Assembly: GCA_947311845.1 (NCBI GenBank)
Contig: CAMZMU010000069.1
Location: forward strand, 14,526,891 to 14,590,890
Direction: 5' to 3'
DNA from: Poa pratensis
Taxonomy: Eukaryota > Streptophyta > Magnoliopsida > Poales > Poaceae
DNA: 64,000 nucleotides
The position numbers and the translations under genes are program-made. Shown piece by piece: positions 1 through 11,193 of this stretch (the stretch's first letter is position 1; each line of letters begins with the position of its first letter). The notes under the pieces were generated by a model. It searched no databases. It had not been told where the DNA came from and saw only the letters and a list, made by a program, of their open reading frames with translations.

Positions 1-965
1 GTTGACAAGACTTCAACTATGCAAGGAAATACAGTTCGGTTTAAGCGACAAGCTCGTCGCCACCGAAGCACGGTTTGGTGGAGAAATGTCAAACTCGCGT
101 ATGTATTCATCTTACTAAAACCAGTTACAACATTTTATTTTGCATCTTCACATTCTCTTTTTATGCTTGCTTCCTGGAGCAGTACTGTTTTGTTCATCAA
201 CTTCTCTGCACTTGTATTGTCACATCCACCATTAACTTGGCTTAATTGCACTCCTCACAATCTTTACTAAGTGAAAGCTCTAAGTTTTTGTCAAATGCTC
301 TAGGTACTGCTTTCCAAAATGACTTTATTGTGCAGAAATTAACACAGTTCTGTGCATATTGCTGTTTGTTGAGCATAGCAAAGACTGACCTGTATGCAGT
401 GTATGTGCATACATTTTGGAAAGTGAGCAACATAGATCTCAATAAATATCTCCTGATGTATTCAAATATTGGAAAGTGCTGTATGTTAATAAATAGTACT
501 CCCTCTGGTCCGCAAAAAGATTCGCTACTATGCCTACGAAACTGTGCTACGTACGGGTAAATCCCCCGACTCTTAAAACGGACCGGAGGGAGTAGCTAAT
601 TCCGTTGTCTGAAATGTTTTCTTGACTGTATGTTCTGAATCAACTGTTCATCTTATATGTAGCCATGCGCTGCAGGTTTAATGTTTTCATTCTCTTAATT
701 TGTCTTCCTGCGCCAAGCAGCTTCGTTCCTTAGCTTGCACTACCTAACAGCGATTTGTATTAATATGCCAAGGGCGGCCACCTAAACCATCAGATGTTTT
801 GTTTACTTGACAGCTTTTTCAACCTTTCGTCAGAATAAACATCTCACGGCATTTCTTTCTTCCTTTTTCTGCAGGGCTGCGTTGATACTCATCCTCCTGG
901 TAGTAATATACATCGCGCTCTTCTTCGTGTGCCATGGCTTCACATTGCCGACTTGCATTCGGTAA
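1..965 (+). CDS. VAMP71: VAMP71-type longin R-SNARE, 3' end only
   Basis: This is the C-terminal end of a vesicle-associated membrane protein of the plant VAMP71 group, R-SNAREs that drive fusion at the vacuole/tonoplast. Two exons are visible: 1-98 and 875-965. The first gives the end of the SNARE helix and the basic juxtamembrane stretch (VDKTSTMQGNTVRFKRQ, then RRHRSTVWWRNVKL). The second gives a hydrophobic anchor (ALILILLVVIYIALFF) and the short tail VCHGFTLPTCIR followed by TAA. The tail VCHG..LP.C is typical of VAMP711-713. The intron has GTATGT at 99 and TTTCTGCAG ending at 874, and the joined codon is in frame. The longin domain and the start lie outside the window. Family assignment is firm; the exact member is not. 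Confidence 0.9.
497..594. mobile_element. Stowaway MITE in the VAMP71 intron
   Basis: The ends are inverted (TACTCCCTC.GGTCCG at the left, CGGACCGGAGGGAGTA at the right) and are flanked by the TA dinucleotide that Tc1/mariner-type Stowaway elements duplicate. At about 96 bp it has no coding capacity. It sits inside the last VAMP71 intron, well away from both splice sites. Confidence 0.85.
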
Positions 966-1973
966 TTACTGTATCGTGGTGTACACGGCTTGTCTGCCTG
1001 CCCAGGAGAGCGACTGGTGCGACAACACACATTGCAGCCAGTTACAAATGCAAAGAGTTTATGATTTTTTGTGTGTAGAGAAGGACGCCTGCTATTTATT
1101 CTGTAATATTGTGACACTTGGTTTGTGATGAAGAGTGAAGGCTATTGAAAATATGATGGGAGCGCTTTGCTCCATGAACACCGGAGCACGACCGGTTCAA
1201 TCGCTTCGTGTGGCTGTACATGATTTCAGTACTTGTGTGCTCAGAAGAGTACAAAATAATTAGTACTATATCATCTTTTGAATCTGTTCCAATTTTTTAA
1301 GGGACGAAGTTGATATATTTCAGGCTTGATGAAACTTTGCAGTTTCGTGCACTTTGCGCGTCAATGTGCCATCCGATCATCGCGAAGGCGCCTGGACTGG
1401 ATCATGGTCTCGACTCCAATGGAGGCGCCAATCCAGGCGCTTGACGCGGATCCCCGCGAGAGCAGATGAGATGAGCTCTTCCCACCGTACGTCGTGAGGC
1501 AAGACTCGCCGCTGTCGTCCGACCCCTGCCGTCCGAAGCGCCGCCCGCTGACACCGGGGGCTCGCCAGTCGCCACTGCTGCGCCAGGAATACAATAAATT
1601 GCCGGGAACCAGATCAGATCGCGGATCATGACCCTCCGCGTCCATTGGTAAACATCAGGCAACAAAAGCAATGTACTTCGGAGCAGTAGACAAGTAAAAC
1701 AGGTACAGGTAGAATTCTCCGTTCAGCAAGTTACTTTGATTCATGGTTTCATTTCAGGCAAGAGGTACTTGGAAAACCCACGGATTGTCTGAAGGAGTAA
1801 AAACGACGTCCAGCCAGCCAGCCAGCCAGAGGCTACATACATACAGCAGTTGAGATAAAATTTTGCCACTTTGCAGGAATTTAATTTAATGGGGTACCAG
1901 GGAACAACACGAGTGAGTCTGCTGCTCTGCTGGGTAACCTCCACCTCCTCCCAAGCACGCCGCAGCAGCAAGG
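966..1973. other. VAMP71 3' UTR and spacer to DCD1
   Basis: The first 300 bases or so are probably VAMP71 3' UTR. A GC-rich block at about 1360-1650 is open on the minus strand (roughly 90 codons, Ser/Gly/Arg rich). I do not recognise the product, and it has no start context or splice signals I would defend. About 1740-1973 is probably the 3' UTR of the minus-strand DCD1 gene. Confidence 0.4.
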
Positions 1974-4900
1974 TCAGTGCGGCTCCATCTCTTCGCCGGT
2001 GTCGTGCGCGAGCATGATCATCTCGGCGAGTTCGCTTGGAAGGCCGTCGAAGAAACCTGTCCTGGACTCCGAGCTTGTTCCGAGGAGATCAGCGACGACC
2101 AGATGGGTGGAGGTGCTGCCTGTCGGTCCCACTCTTGGCGAAGACCGTAAACGGATCTGTGGAGTCGGAGTTTTCATGGTGGGCTGCTTCGTGTCTGCTT
2201 GGGAGATCCTGGTATCGCGTCTCCGGCTGCAGCACTGCTTTGCCGAGTTCCTGATCACAAGGAGGCAAGCTGCTTCGCCGACTGTTCAGCGACATGGTGT
2301 TAGTGGTATCTCCATGATCTTCAGACCTTGTAGGCGAGTACGTGGCTTCAGCATCTTTCTGATAAGAGGATGTCTTGTGCTCACTATCCCCATCAACTGT
2401 ACCTGTGTCCATGGCCAGAATATTCCAAGACAGATGAAGTATCACTGCAGAAAGACATGATTTGTTTGCCCTGATGATCAGTGTCCAGCATTTGCAAAAT
2501 TCCATCCTCATCGTGGCTGGATGACAAATCCATAGTCTCGGGGTTTTCCAGGTGCAACATTTCATCTGCATTAACCACTCTATAGCAGCTTCTATCACTT
2601 TGGTTTTGTTTCTCTTGGAGGCATGTTTCAGTTTCCACATGACTAAAATCAACCTCACCCCTAGTTTCAACAGTAGTCTGCATGTCACCGAAACTCGGCT
2701 TGGGCAACATGTCCACTTCTCCACAATCTTCACGAGTCAATAATTTATCACCTGCACTTGTGTCCACGGTACCACTTAAACTGTGGAAAGATTCGTCATG
2801 GGGGAGCTTACAGTTTTTCTGATGATCACTAGCCGTCATCTCCAGAGTTCCATCCGGTAAGATATTCTTGTTTGCACCATCTCCATGGCATTTAGGCAAG
2901 TTACTGACAGGTTCAGGACTGTCTAGATCTGGTGAAGCATCACTAGAGTGCAGGTTACTAGCCACATTGCCACCAATTCCATCATAAGATAAACTGTTCT
3001 TAACAATACACCTATCATACTTGGGTGATGTCTCCAAGGTCACAGAATTTCCCGACAGAACTCTTGATCCACATTATCTATTTCACAGCAGCCTGGAGCT
3101 CTTTTGCAGGGCTTCTCTTGCAGGGACACATGAGTATCCAGATGGGAAGCCTCTAAATGGTTATAAGCTTCATCAGATGACACACTCTTACTCCTTTCAC
3201 AAGTTGCATCAAATTTGGGAAACATTTCTTCAGAATTTTCTGGCACCAACACTTCATCACAGTGAACTACTTGGGAGCAGCTCTGGACATTAGGGTTTTG
3301 TTTCTCTTGCGGAGACATTTCAGCGACTAGATGATCAGAAGCAACATGCCTCGTATTCTCATCAGATGGCAAGCACATCTTGCTTCCACAATCTTCATCG
3401 TCGTTGGGTGAGAAATCCATGGTTTCGGGTTTTTCCAGGAGCAACATTTTATCTACTTGGGAGCAGCTCTGGACATTAGGGGTTTGTTTCTCTTGCGGAG
3501 GCATTTCAGCGACTAGATGATCAGAAGCAACATGCCTCGTATTCTCATCAGATGGCAAGCACATCTTGCTTCCACAATCTTCATCGTCGTTGGGTGAGAA
3601 ATCCATGGTTTCAGGTTTTTCCAGGAGCAACATTTTATCTACTTGGGAGCAGCTCTGGACATTAGGGGTTTGTTTCTCTTGCGGAGGCATTTCAGCGACT
3701 AGATGATCAGAAGCAACATGCCTCGTATTCCCATCAGATGGCAAGCACAGCTTGCTTCCACAATCTTCATCGTCGTTGGGTGAGAAATCCATGGTTTCAG
3801 CTTTTTCCAGGAGCAACATTTTACCTTTGTGAACCACCCCATAGAAGCTCTTAGCACTTTGGTTTTGTTTCTCTTGGAGGGATGTTTCATTTTCCAGATG
3901 ACCAAAAGCCACCTCACTACTAGTTTCAACATTCAGACTAGTCTGCTTGTTACTGAAACTGAGGCTGGGCACATTTCCAACATCTTCGAGAATCATACAT
4001 TTATCACCTGTAACATCTTCAAAGCAGCCTTGGATCATTTTCTGTTCATCTTGCAGGAGCACTTCGGTTTCAAGATAAGCACTAGCCATCTGAGTAGAGG
4101 TGTCATTAGATGACAAAGTGACGCTCTCGACTTTACTGTCCCCATCAGATATTGTCAGTATGTCTATAGGTTTGGTGTCTTGAACCAATGCAGTTTCACT
4201 TTCATACTCCTCTCGCTGGTAAGATGCACTTGCTAGCCGCGTCTTCTTCCTTGCTGCTTCCTCGACATCCTCAGTTTCAAAATCCTGATCTCCTCCTTCA
4301 ACATTTGGATCCTTAGCACGCCGCTTAAAATCTGAGAAAGGGGTCCTGATTTCTTCTTTAGCAGTGACTTCACAGCTCTCATGTACTTCAGCGAACACTG
4401 GGGGTTTCTTTAATTCTCTGTCACGGGACTCAGTAAATTCTCTACTACCTTCAGGAACAAACAGCTTTTTGGATGCATCATATCGATCAGGTTCTTTAGT
4501 AGACACATCCCATTCGTTCACATCTTCACGAAGATATGGATGTTGGCCTGCTTGAATGTTGCTTGGTTTTCCACCAGTGAACTTGTTGGATCTTCTATCG
4601 TCATCCCAGACAAATGAATGGTTCAATGCTGGAATTCTCCTCATCTTATCAGCCAAAGGCATATCAAACGTTGCACGCTTATCACCTGGGAAGGGCTTGT
4701 TCTTCTGTGCCCTCCGTCTATTTTTCCTCTGAGAACGAGAAAGGGAACTGAAAGACTTGCATTCATTGATGCGTTGGTCTTGGACTTCTCTTTTTGACTA
4801 AAAGATTTAGGTCTCCCAATTAACCGAGCAAACACGCTTTTTCGCCCTTCAATGTCAGCACGAAGCTTTGAATTTGTCATGGGCTCATCGCAATAATCTT

Positions 4901-6097
4901 TCTTCCTGTCACGGGGCTGGTGAGAAGTAGTGTGCTCTTCAGAGTCACTACTGCCTTTAGATTCTGAAGAGTAGCTCTCATCTCCAAGCAAATCAGATAG
5001 ATAATCAACACCGTCTATCGTATCTTCCTCCAGCTGCAGCGGTATATAATCATCAGTAGACTTGTCATCCACTGCTTCTTGGGTGCCAGCATCAGTGACA
5101 ATGTCTGTATTTGCTGCAGTGTGCAAGGAAGATCTCGAGCTGTTGGACTTGGCCACATCAGAGATGTCTAGTTGTAAGTCACCGTGCATTAATGACATAG
5201 GCTTGGCTAACTTGTGACTCGGCGATGCTGCATCCTCCCCAACAGTGGAGGAGGTACATGTTTGACAGGGGCTTTTCAGTGAACCATGTGAACTGCTATT
5301 TGAACCCGATTGGTTATCAGTTTGGTTAATCACAGAAGAAATTTCAGACTCCCTTGGCGGTTCATCCTGTAACCTTGGATATTGACGAGGCTGTAATCGG
5401 TTCCTTGAAGAAAACAAGTGAAGAAGCTTTACAACCTGTATAAGAGGAACACCTTGGGGTTAGTAGCTAAGTAAATTAAAAGAAGACCAGAAGACTGTGA
5501 AACAAACCTGTTGATGCGACAAACTGTAAGTAAACTTGTTTCTTGTGAAGTAGTTATCCTGCACTGCATCCTGAAATTCACTTTCCATCAATGGCTTGCA
5601 AAACCAAATTCTCTTGAAACGTATCTGTATTTTGTGAAACACAACAGGAGAAGTATTAGCCTGACTTTCCTAATATGTCTGGAAGGGCAAATTTCAAAGC
5701 AATACAGAATTTTCTGGCAAATTCTTTTTAATTAGTGTGAAAAATGAAAAAAGGGAGGATAGATGTTCCAGGTGGATTATCAAAGACGTGCCACTGAGAA
5801 ATTTCATAAAAACACTGGAATAGAAAACTATGCTTGGGATTCTAAAATATCCATACCTGACAAGGATACTGAAACCCTGATGAGGTATATGCATCAGGAA
5901 TAATATTCATTGCTCCATCTGAAGTTGCTTCAAACACCCCATGAAGCTGGTGCTGATCAACATCATACAGGAATAGTGTTGCACCAGATTTAACTCTATG
6001 TATGAACTCAGTACATTTAGAAGAAAGGCCAAAAATCTTTCTGTCAAAACACTCCTTCCTGGTCAGGTGGTTGCACAGGAAAATTGCACCATCGTGG
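1974..6097 (-). CDS. DCD-domain protein with long repeat-rich tail (DCD1), reading frame broken
   Basis: DCD (Development and Cell Death) proteins are plant-specific and linked to stress, hormone and programmed cell death responses; the molecular role is unknown. Exons seen: 5857-6097, 5508-5624 and 5435 down to 1974. The first carries the DCD core (HDGAIFLCNHLTRKECF, KIFGL, FLYDVDQHQLHGVFEATSDG, NIIPDAY). The second carries RFKRIWFCKPLMESEF and LSHQQ; the third begins VVKLLHLFSS. The donors are GTATGG and GTTTGT, and the acceptors end CAG. The long last exon encodes an acidic Ser/Glu-rich tail with 62-residue repeats and probably ends FDGLPSELAEMI..MEPH. The frame shifts at the A-run 4791-4795 and near 3040-3060; each shift fits one missing base. 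Between about 2390 and 2230 the frame changes again, possibly by an intron (CACAG|GTACAG donor near 2404). The first exon, upstream of 6097, was not found. Confidence 0.75.
3269..3826 (-). repeat. Three in-frame 186-bp tandem repeats in the DCD1 tail
   Basis: Three near-identical copies start at 3269, 3455 and 3641. The unit is exactly 186 bp (62 codons), so copy number can change without breaking the frame. Each unit contains KMLLLEKPETMDFSPNDDED, then HVASDHLVAEM and QEKQ.PNVQSCSQV. Diverged older copies flank them: one at about 3827-4110 and one at about 2500-2740 in another frame (LENPETMDLSS.HDED). Confidence 0.9.
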
Positions 6098-8087
6098 CTG
6101 AAACATTCTTACTCTGTGCCTTCCCCATCCAAAAGTTCATTGGTTTTCCTTGATACAATCACAGCGAAAAGGGGTCAGGAAATTCAACATTTTACTCTAA
6201 TCCAAAGTGAAGAACTTAGAACAACATGTTTTCTGGCAGTTGCAGGTATGTAGTGTTTAAAACAGTAAGATAAAACAGCAGTGCGATGTTACGAGCCAAT
6301 CATCAATCATGATCAGAGGCTCAAATTTTCCTTTAGCAAATCAGGGAGTCCCTACTCCCTACCGATATTTCATCGCTGAAATAAATTCAAGACATCAATT
6401 CCTACCTGTGGAGGTTCATACAACAGACTCACACAGAAGTAGTAGCAATGTTTTTTTATGACTAAAAGTATATCACCCGCTGAACTTAAGACTATCAACA
6501 ATTGCCAAAAGGAGGATGTGTAGGTGAATTATCGCATCAGGTCAAAGCAAGAAACACAAACATGGACACCTAATGGCCGCATAAATTTGGTTTACCCTTT
6601 CCACTTTCAGTAGCCAGAAATGGGGCTTCCATACGCAATCCGTTCCCATTTTGCCACCACATGGGTCTAGACTAGAATGCCCGATTATGCAACGGAACAC
6701 GGCTTTCAACTGAACCATTTTTTTGCAACTCCAACAAGAGATGGAGAGGGCTCACCCCCTGACATCCTGATCTCCTAACAAGATCACAAAAACTTGTTGA
6801 CCTTCCAACCAAACACACCAGCCTGAAAACCCTAAAAATCCTCATCCTTGCTAGTTACTCCAAGTCTGATGGCAAGAACAGCAGCTCCTCCAACTGCACG
6901 GTTTGGTCACAGAATCGTTCTGCCACGATGCAGACATCTGACGAACAAAACAATCCACCCCACAAATGTTGGTTTAGTCTAGTGAACCAACGGGTCCTGA
7001 AACCTCACAAGTCGAAAATTGGAAGAAGAAACCCCCTCACAAGTCAGAAGAACCCACCCGTTGCTACGGTGCGCAGTAAGATGCCTTACGAGAACCGGAG
7101 AACGGCGTGTTCTTGGTGGATGGATGGATGGATTCTCGGAGGGGTTTAGCGCTCAAGAAAAACCAAAAAAAACCAATTTCTACCCTGCCAAGAACGATTC
7201 AGGAGGGGTTTGGCGCTAGATAAGGCACCCCACAAATGTTTGGTTCACTCCTGTGAAATCAGGCGTCTTGAACCCGCCCGCCCCATTGCTACCCTGCGCA
7301 GGTACGATGCCCCTTACCAAACCACCGCTCTCTTGGTGGATGGGTGGATCCTTTGCTCTGTGATGATTCTCGGAGGGGTTTACCGCTCAAGAAAAAACAA
7401 AAACCCCAATTTCGTACCTTGCCAAGAACGATTCAGGAGGGATTTCCCCCTCCTACACGAAGGGTAACGCGACGAATAATCGGGCGAGATGATGGGGGCG
7501 GAACAATTATTTCAAGGTAAGAAAAGAAGACGCGCAAGGTTCACAGACTGCAGAGCAAGCAAGAAACGGGAAAAAAAACACAACAAGGTGAAGAAACCGA
7601 GGAAGAAGGAAGATACCAGAGGCCAATGCAGGAGGGTGGCGGCCGGCGAGCTCGTCGATGGGGGATGTGTGCGGCGGCCGAGGAGGGGATGGATGAATGG
7701 CTTGGCCTCGAGGGTTTCTCGGTGATTCTCTTTTTGTCTTTACTGTTTGCTTTCTCCCATGGCAGGCAGGGGAAGGCTGGGCTCCTGTGAAGAGTTGTTG
7801 AGATGATCAGAAGATGGCAGTCTCTCTCTTCCCCTCCCCCACTCTTTCTCTCTCTATCTTCTCCACCCTTCCTTTCTCTCTCTTATTTACAGCCTTTGTT
7901 GCTTCTTGGCTTTGCTTCGTTTTTTTGGTACTGCGATCTGGTGTCTGAAAAATCATGTGTTCACTTCCTTCCGTTCTAGAGCAACTCTGCTCTTCTTTTA
8001 GCAGCACTGTTTATTTTTTTTCCTGAAAATTCAGGGGAGTGGCAGCACGAAAGTACCACGAAACTTCCGCAACAATATCCTCTCTAG
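6098..8087. other. Region upstream of DCD1, with a degenerate duplication and a pyrimidine tract
   Basis: This should hold the missing 5' exon and promoter of DCD1, but I cannot place them. A degenerate direct duplication is visible: about 6950-7210 and 7225-7440 share CACCCCACAAATGTT, CTTGGTGGATGG, GATTCTCGGAGGGGTTTA and CCAAGAACGATTCAGGAGGG. A CT-rich tract at about 7816-7900 (GA-rich on the minus strand) resembles a promoter or 5' UTR microsatellite. Confidence 0.4.
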
Positions 8088-8096
8088 CTTGTACTA

Positions 8097-8271
8097 GAGA
8101 AAATTGCAGCAAACACCACGCTTTGTTGCATTTGTTGCAGAGAACACAGAATCAAATTAGTTGTTGCAGCAAACACCACCTTTTGGTTTAAACGTTGCAT
8201 CTGACCCAAATGGATGAATTAGTGGCTCTAATACGTATCTGACTAGTGGGCCTGCTGTTTTATACCGTATA
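8097..8271 (+). repeat. Left terminal inverted repeat of the Pack-MULE
   Basis: About 175 bp, matching the reverse complement of 9045-9219 with few differences, for example CTTTGTTGC against CTTTGGTGC. It begins GAGAAAATTGCAGC and runs to ACCGTATA. Confidence 0.9.
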
Positions 8272-8556
8272 GGATACGTACTAAACGCAGAGACTAGCTA
8301 GAGGAACAAAGCGAACCAGAAGAAAAAAGGAAGAAAATAGAAAGCAGTGGACGGGACCTCAACAGGCGGGAGCTCGAGCGGGAGATGAGACCCGGCGGCG
8401 CCGGCGCCGGCGACGGAGGTGGCGGCGGTGGACCGCCGACGGCGAAGGGTGTGGATTTGGAGCCTTGCCTGCTCACTTCGCCACCCATGTTCAGAGCGCG
8501 ACACCCACCCGACGAGAGGAGGAGTCGACGGCGGTGGCGGCGCGCCGGCGACGGAG

Positions 8557-9159
8557 ATGAAGGAATCCGACGGCATCTCGTTCAATGGGTAATTACTCTC
8601 CAGTTCACAATTTTTTTGTGTCAATTAGACATTGTTTGCTAGGGTTCAGCTTGGGTTGAAGAACCCTAGGTCGTCCTCCCGCCCCCCACCCTTCCTCCCA
8701 TAATTTTTGGGTTCTGATCGACATATAAGTGCAGTAAATTTCGTAATTATGTCATGTGCGTTATTTGTTAAAAATTGAAGTTGTGGCAGTTTGTAACTTG
8801 TTAATTAATTTCGTAGATTGGAGTTCTTTATGGATTTTCAGTCTGCCAACATGGATTGGCAGCTCACGGAAGAAGATGCACATGCTGTTATAATGGAAGT
8901 AGTTGATGCTCTTTATAATTTTGGTACCATTATGCTGCCCATTTTGACATGTATAATATATATATTTTGTATAGTTATGCTGCCCATTATTTTAATTTGT
9001 AATGTTAAAAAATTGACGTATAAATTTTGTCGTATAATTTTTGGTATACGGTATAAAACAGCAGGCCCACTAGTCAGATACGTATTAGAGCCACTAATTC
9101 ATCCATTTGGGCCAGATGCAACATTTAAACCAAAAGGTGGTGTTTGCTGCAACAACTAG
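8557..9159 (+). CDS. Predicted chimeric two-exon gene inside the Pack-MULE
   Basis: Exon 1 (8557-8588) starts ATG with MKESDGISFN. The intron has GTAATT at 8589 and TTTCGTAG ending at 8816. Exon 2 (8817-9159) continues in frame with LEFFMDFQSANMDWQL and TEEDAHAVIMEVVDALYNF. It then runs through hydrophobic stretches (about residues 60-80) into the right TIR and stops at TAG, for 124 codons in total. The first two thirds look like captured host gene sequence that I do not recognise; the C-terminus is encoded by transposon sequence. The phases match exactly, but whether it is expressed is unknown. Confidence 0.5.
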
Positions 9160-9219
9160 TTTGATTCTGTGTTCTCTGCAACAAATGCACCAAAGCGTGG
9201 TGTTTGCTGCAATTTTCTC
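9045..9219 (-). repeat. Right terminal inverted repeat of the Pack-MULE
   Basis: Inverted copy of 8097-8271. The end of the predicted chimeric coding region (to 9159) lies inside this repeat. Confidence 0.9.
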
Positions 9220-9228
9220 CTTGTACTA

Positions 9229-9903
9229 CAATGGGGCTCCCTACCTTGTTCAGTCCAAGTGATCCGGTGGGGATCATTTTGCCTAACTATATGGTTGTGC
9301 CTGACTGACATTGTGATATAGATTATAAAGAGTGGTACACTTCCAATAACCGCAGACCGAGTCTAGTAAGTAAGCTCAATCTGGTTTGATGTACTTAATG
9401 GCGATGGTGTCTAAAAACATTTTCAAGTTTAGCGAAGGCTCAAACTATTTTTTTTTCTGACTTCCGAATTTTAGCAAGTCTGATTTCGACGGATATATAT
9501 ATTCTTGTGATTGGAAACTGTCCTCGCCTACTGCTATGATATAATCTGGATCGCAGCGGGTTTTCTCGAATGGAACTATAGTTAGCATATACAGCTACCA
9601 CTGCCAATAATATGCATAGCAACAGCTATAAGAGATTGCAATCTCAGCTACAAATAACAAAAGATAGTAAGGTAACCATACAGCTTCCAACTGATTTTTT
9701 CGGTCCCAGGAAAACAACTTGCAACCAAAATTCATGTAGCAGATACCATGTAATTAGCAGACTGCCAACCAAATGCCGGACAAAAAGAGTGGAAGACCGA
9801 TTAAGATCGTTTTACAGCATGCAGACACTACTCATCTCTGAATTCTGTTCAACTGGAAGAGAGAGAGAGAGAATAAAAACAGCGGTAGCTCATAAGCCAT
9901 ATA
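9229..9903. other. Unassigned spacer
   Basis: No convincing coding region. It contains a short GA microsatellite at about 9860-9875. Nothing else is recognised. Confidence 0.4.
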
Positions 9904-9945
9904 CTAGGAAAAATTGCGCGGCGACACACCGCACCCGTGCGGTAA
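9904..9945 (-). mobile_element. Possible Helitron 3' terminus
   Basis: Read on the minus strand, a GC-rich hairpin (ACCGCA.CGGG.TGCGGT, with an overlapping GCGG/CCGC stem) is followed by an AT-rich stretch and CCTAG then T. That is the order hairpin, spacer, CTAG|T seen at plant Helitron 3' ends. The body would lie to the right, over the AT-rich repeats and GC-rich block up to about 12.2 kb. I could not find the 5' TC end, so this stays tentative. Confidence 0.3.
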
Positions 9946-10605
9946 AATTAAAATTTGAAAATGTCCTTATTTTAAAAGTATGGAAATTTGGAAATTATTG
10001 AAATGCAAAGAGAGTGTACGTTCGGGAAATTGTTTAGATTTCGGAAAATGTTGTGTGGTATAATTCAAATTTGGGAATGTCCTTTTTTTGAAAGTGTGGA
10101 AATTTGGAAATTTATTGAATTATGTTAGATGTTTAATTTAACTCAATAATTAGAGGAAATACATTTTATGAGAATTTGTAAAATTTATTTTGAATTGAAT
10201 TCATAATTAGGGGATATGAATTTGTATTCTCTGCAATTATTCATCTAATCAAGCATTTGTGGAAAAATGTACCTTCATATATTTAGAGGAAGTGAAGTTG
10301 GAGTTTTTTTTTTGAAATTTTGACCCTTTTTGGAATTTAGAAACATGTTTGTTTTTTGTCATAAATAGCAAGTATTTATTTCTTCTAATCGGTCAGATAT
10401 GTTATTCATATTTTTCAGGTGGATAGATTCAAAAATATTGGTTTTTGAACACTTTTTATTTCATGCAAATTGTTTTAGTAAAATGGTCATACCTGTTAGG
10501 AGTGCAACATTTTTATAAATATATTTTTTTAAAGGGTATCATTCACGTTAATTCGTCTGATGTAGTCAAATATTATCGTCTGGAAACTATTGTGATTGTT
10601 ATTTT

Positions 10606-11118
10606 TTTAATGCATCTTTTGTGCGTGGAGTTTGGAAATATGTTAAATTTGAATTTGTTCGGTATATTGTTTGCATTTTTCGGAATAACAAATTGGAAGT
10701 TATGGTTTTCATAATTTTCAGCATTGTACTGTAATTGTGAAAGTTATGACATGTAGGTCCCACACGTTAGTTTTTTTCTTTTTAATTATTGTTTTTCTAA
10801 TGCATCTTTTGTGTGGAGAGTTTGAAAATATGTTAAATTTGAATTTGTTCAATATATTGTTCATATTTTTTCGGAGTAACAAATTAAAAGTTATGATTTT
10901 CATAATTTTCAGCACTTTATTGTAATTGTGGAAGTTATGACTTTTTTTAATGCATCTTTTGTGTGGAGAGTTTAAAAATATGTTAAATTTGAATTTTTTT
11001 TCGATATATTGTTCGCATTTTTCGGAGTAACAAATTAAAAGTTATGATTTTCATAATTTTCAGCATTTTATTGTAATTGTGAAAGTTATGACACACAGGT
11101 CCCACACGTCATTTTTTT
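10606..11118. repeat. AT-rich tandem triplication, unit about 150-190 bp
   Basis: Three direct copies begin near 10606, 10798 and 10948. Each runs AATGCATCTTTTGTG, then ATATGTTAAATTTGAATT, then TTTTCATAATTTTCAGCA and TGTAATTGTG.AAGTTATGAC. The first and third copies also carry GGTCCCACACGT at their ends. A more diverged stretch to the left (about 9950-10440) has a similar composition. Confidence 0.85.
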
Positions 11119-11172
11119 ATTCGGAAAATCGTCCGTGGAAAATGAAAAGAACCTGACAGCGCGGGCCCACGG

Positions 11173-11193
11173 TGACGTCACCATGTGACGTCA
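11173..11193. promoter_or_regulatory. Two TGACGTCA palindromes (bZIP-type sites)
   Basis: The 8-bp palindrome TGACGTCA occurs at 11173-11180 and again at 11186-11193, 13 bp apart, each within GTGACGTCAC. TGACGTCA is the classical CRE/C-box core bound by bZIP factors. The sites precede a GC-rich block at about 11200-11480, which is open on both strands but not identifiable. Confidence 0.5.

Larger units (their letters stand above)
8097..9219. mobile_element. Pack-MULE (non-autonomous Mutator-like element)
   Basis: It is flanked by a perfect 9-bp target duplication, CTTGTACTA, at 8088-8096 and 9220-9228. The ends are GAGAAAATTGCAGC and its reverse complement. Long terminal inverted repeats of about 175 bp cover 8097-8271 and 9045-9219. 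The interior is GC-rich at the left and contains an exon-intron-exon structure, not transposase, which is the hallmark of a gene-capturing Pack-MULE. It lies between the two DCD genes. Confidence 0.92.

Noticed and set aside
1361..1671. Open minus-strand frames of about 90 codons in GC-rich sequence
   Set aside because: No start context, splice sites or family similarity; high GC alone lengthens open frames.
4780..4800. A short intron in DCD1 to explain the frame change
   Set aside because: The only nearby donor would give an intron of about 28 bp, too short to splice; one missing base in the A-run is simpler.
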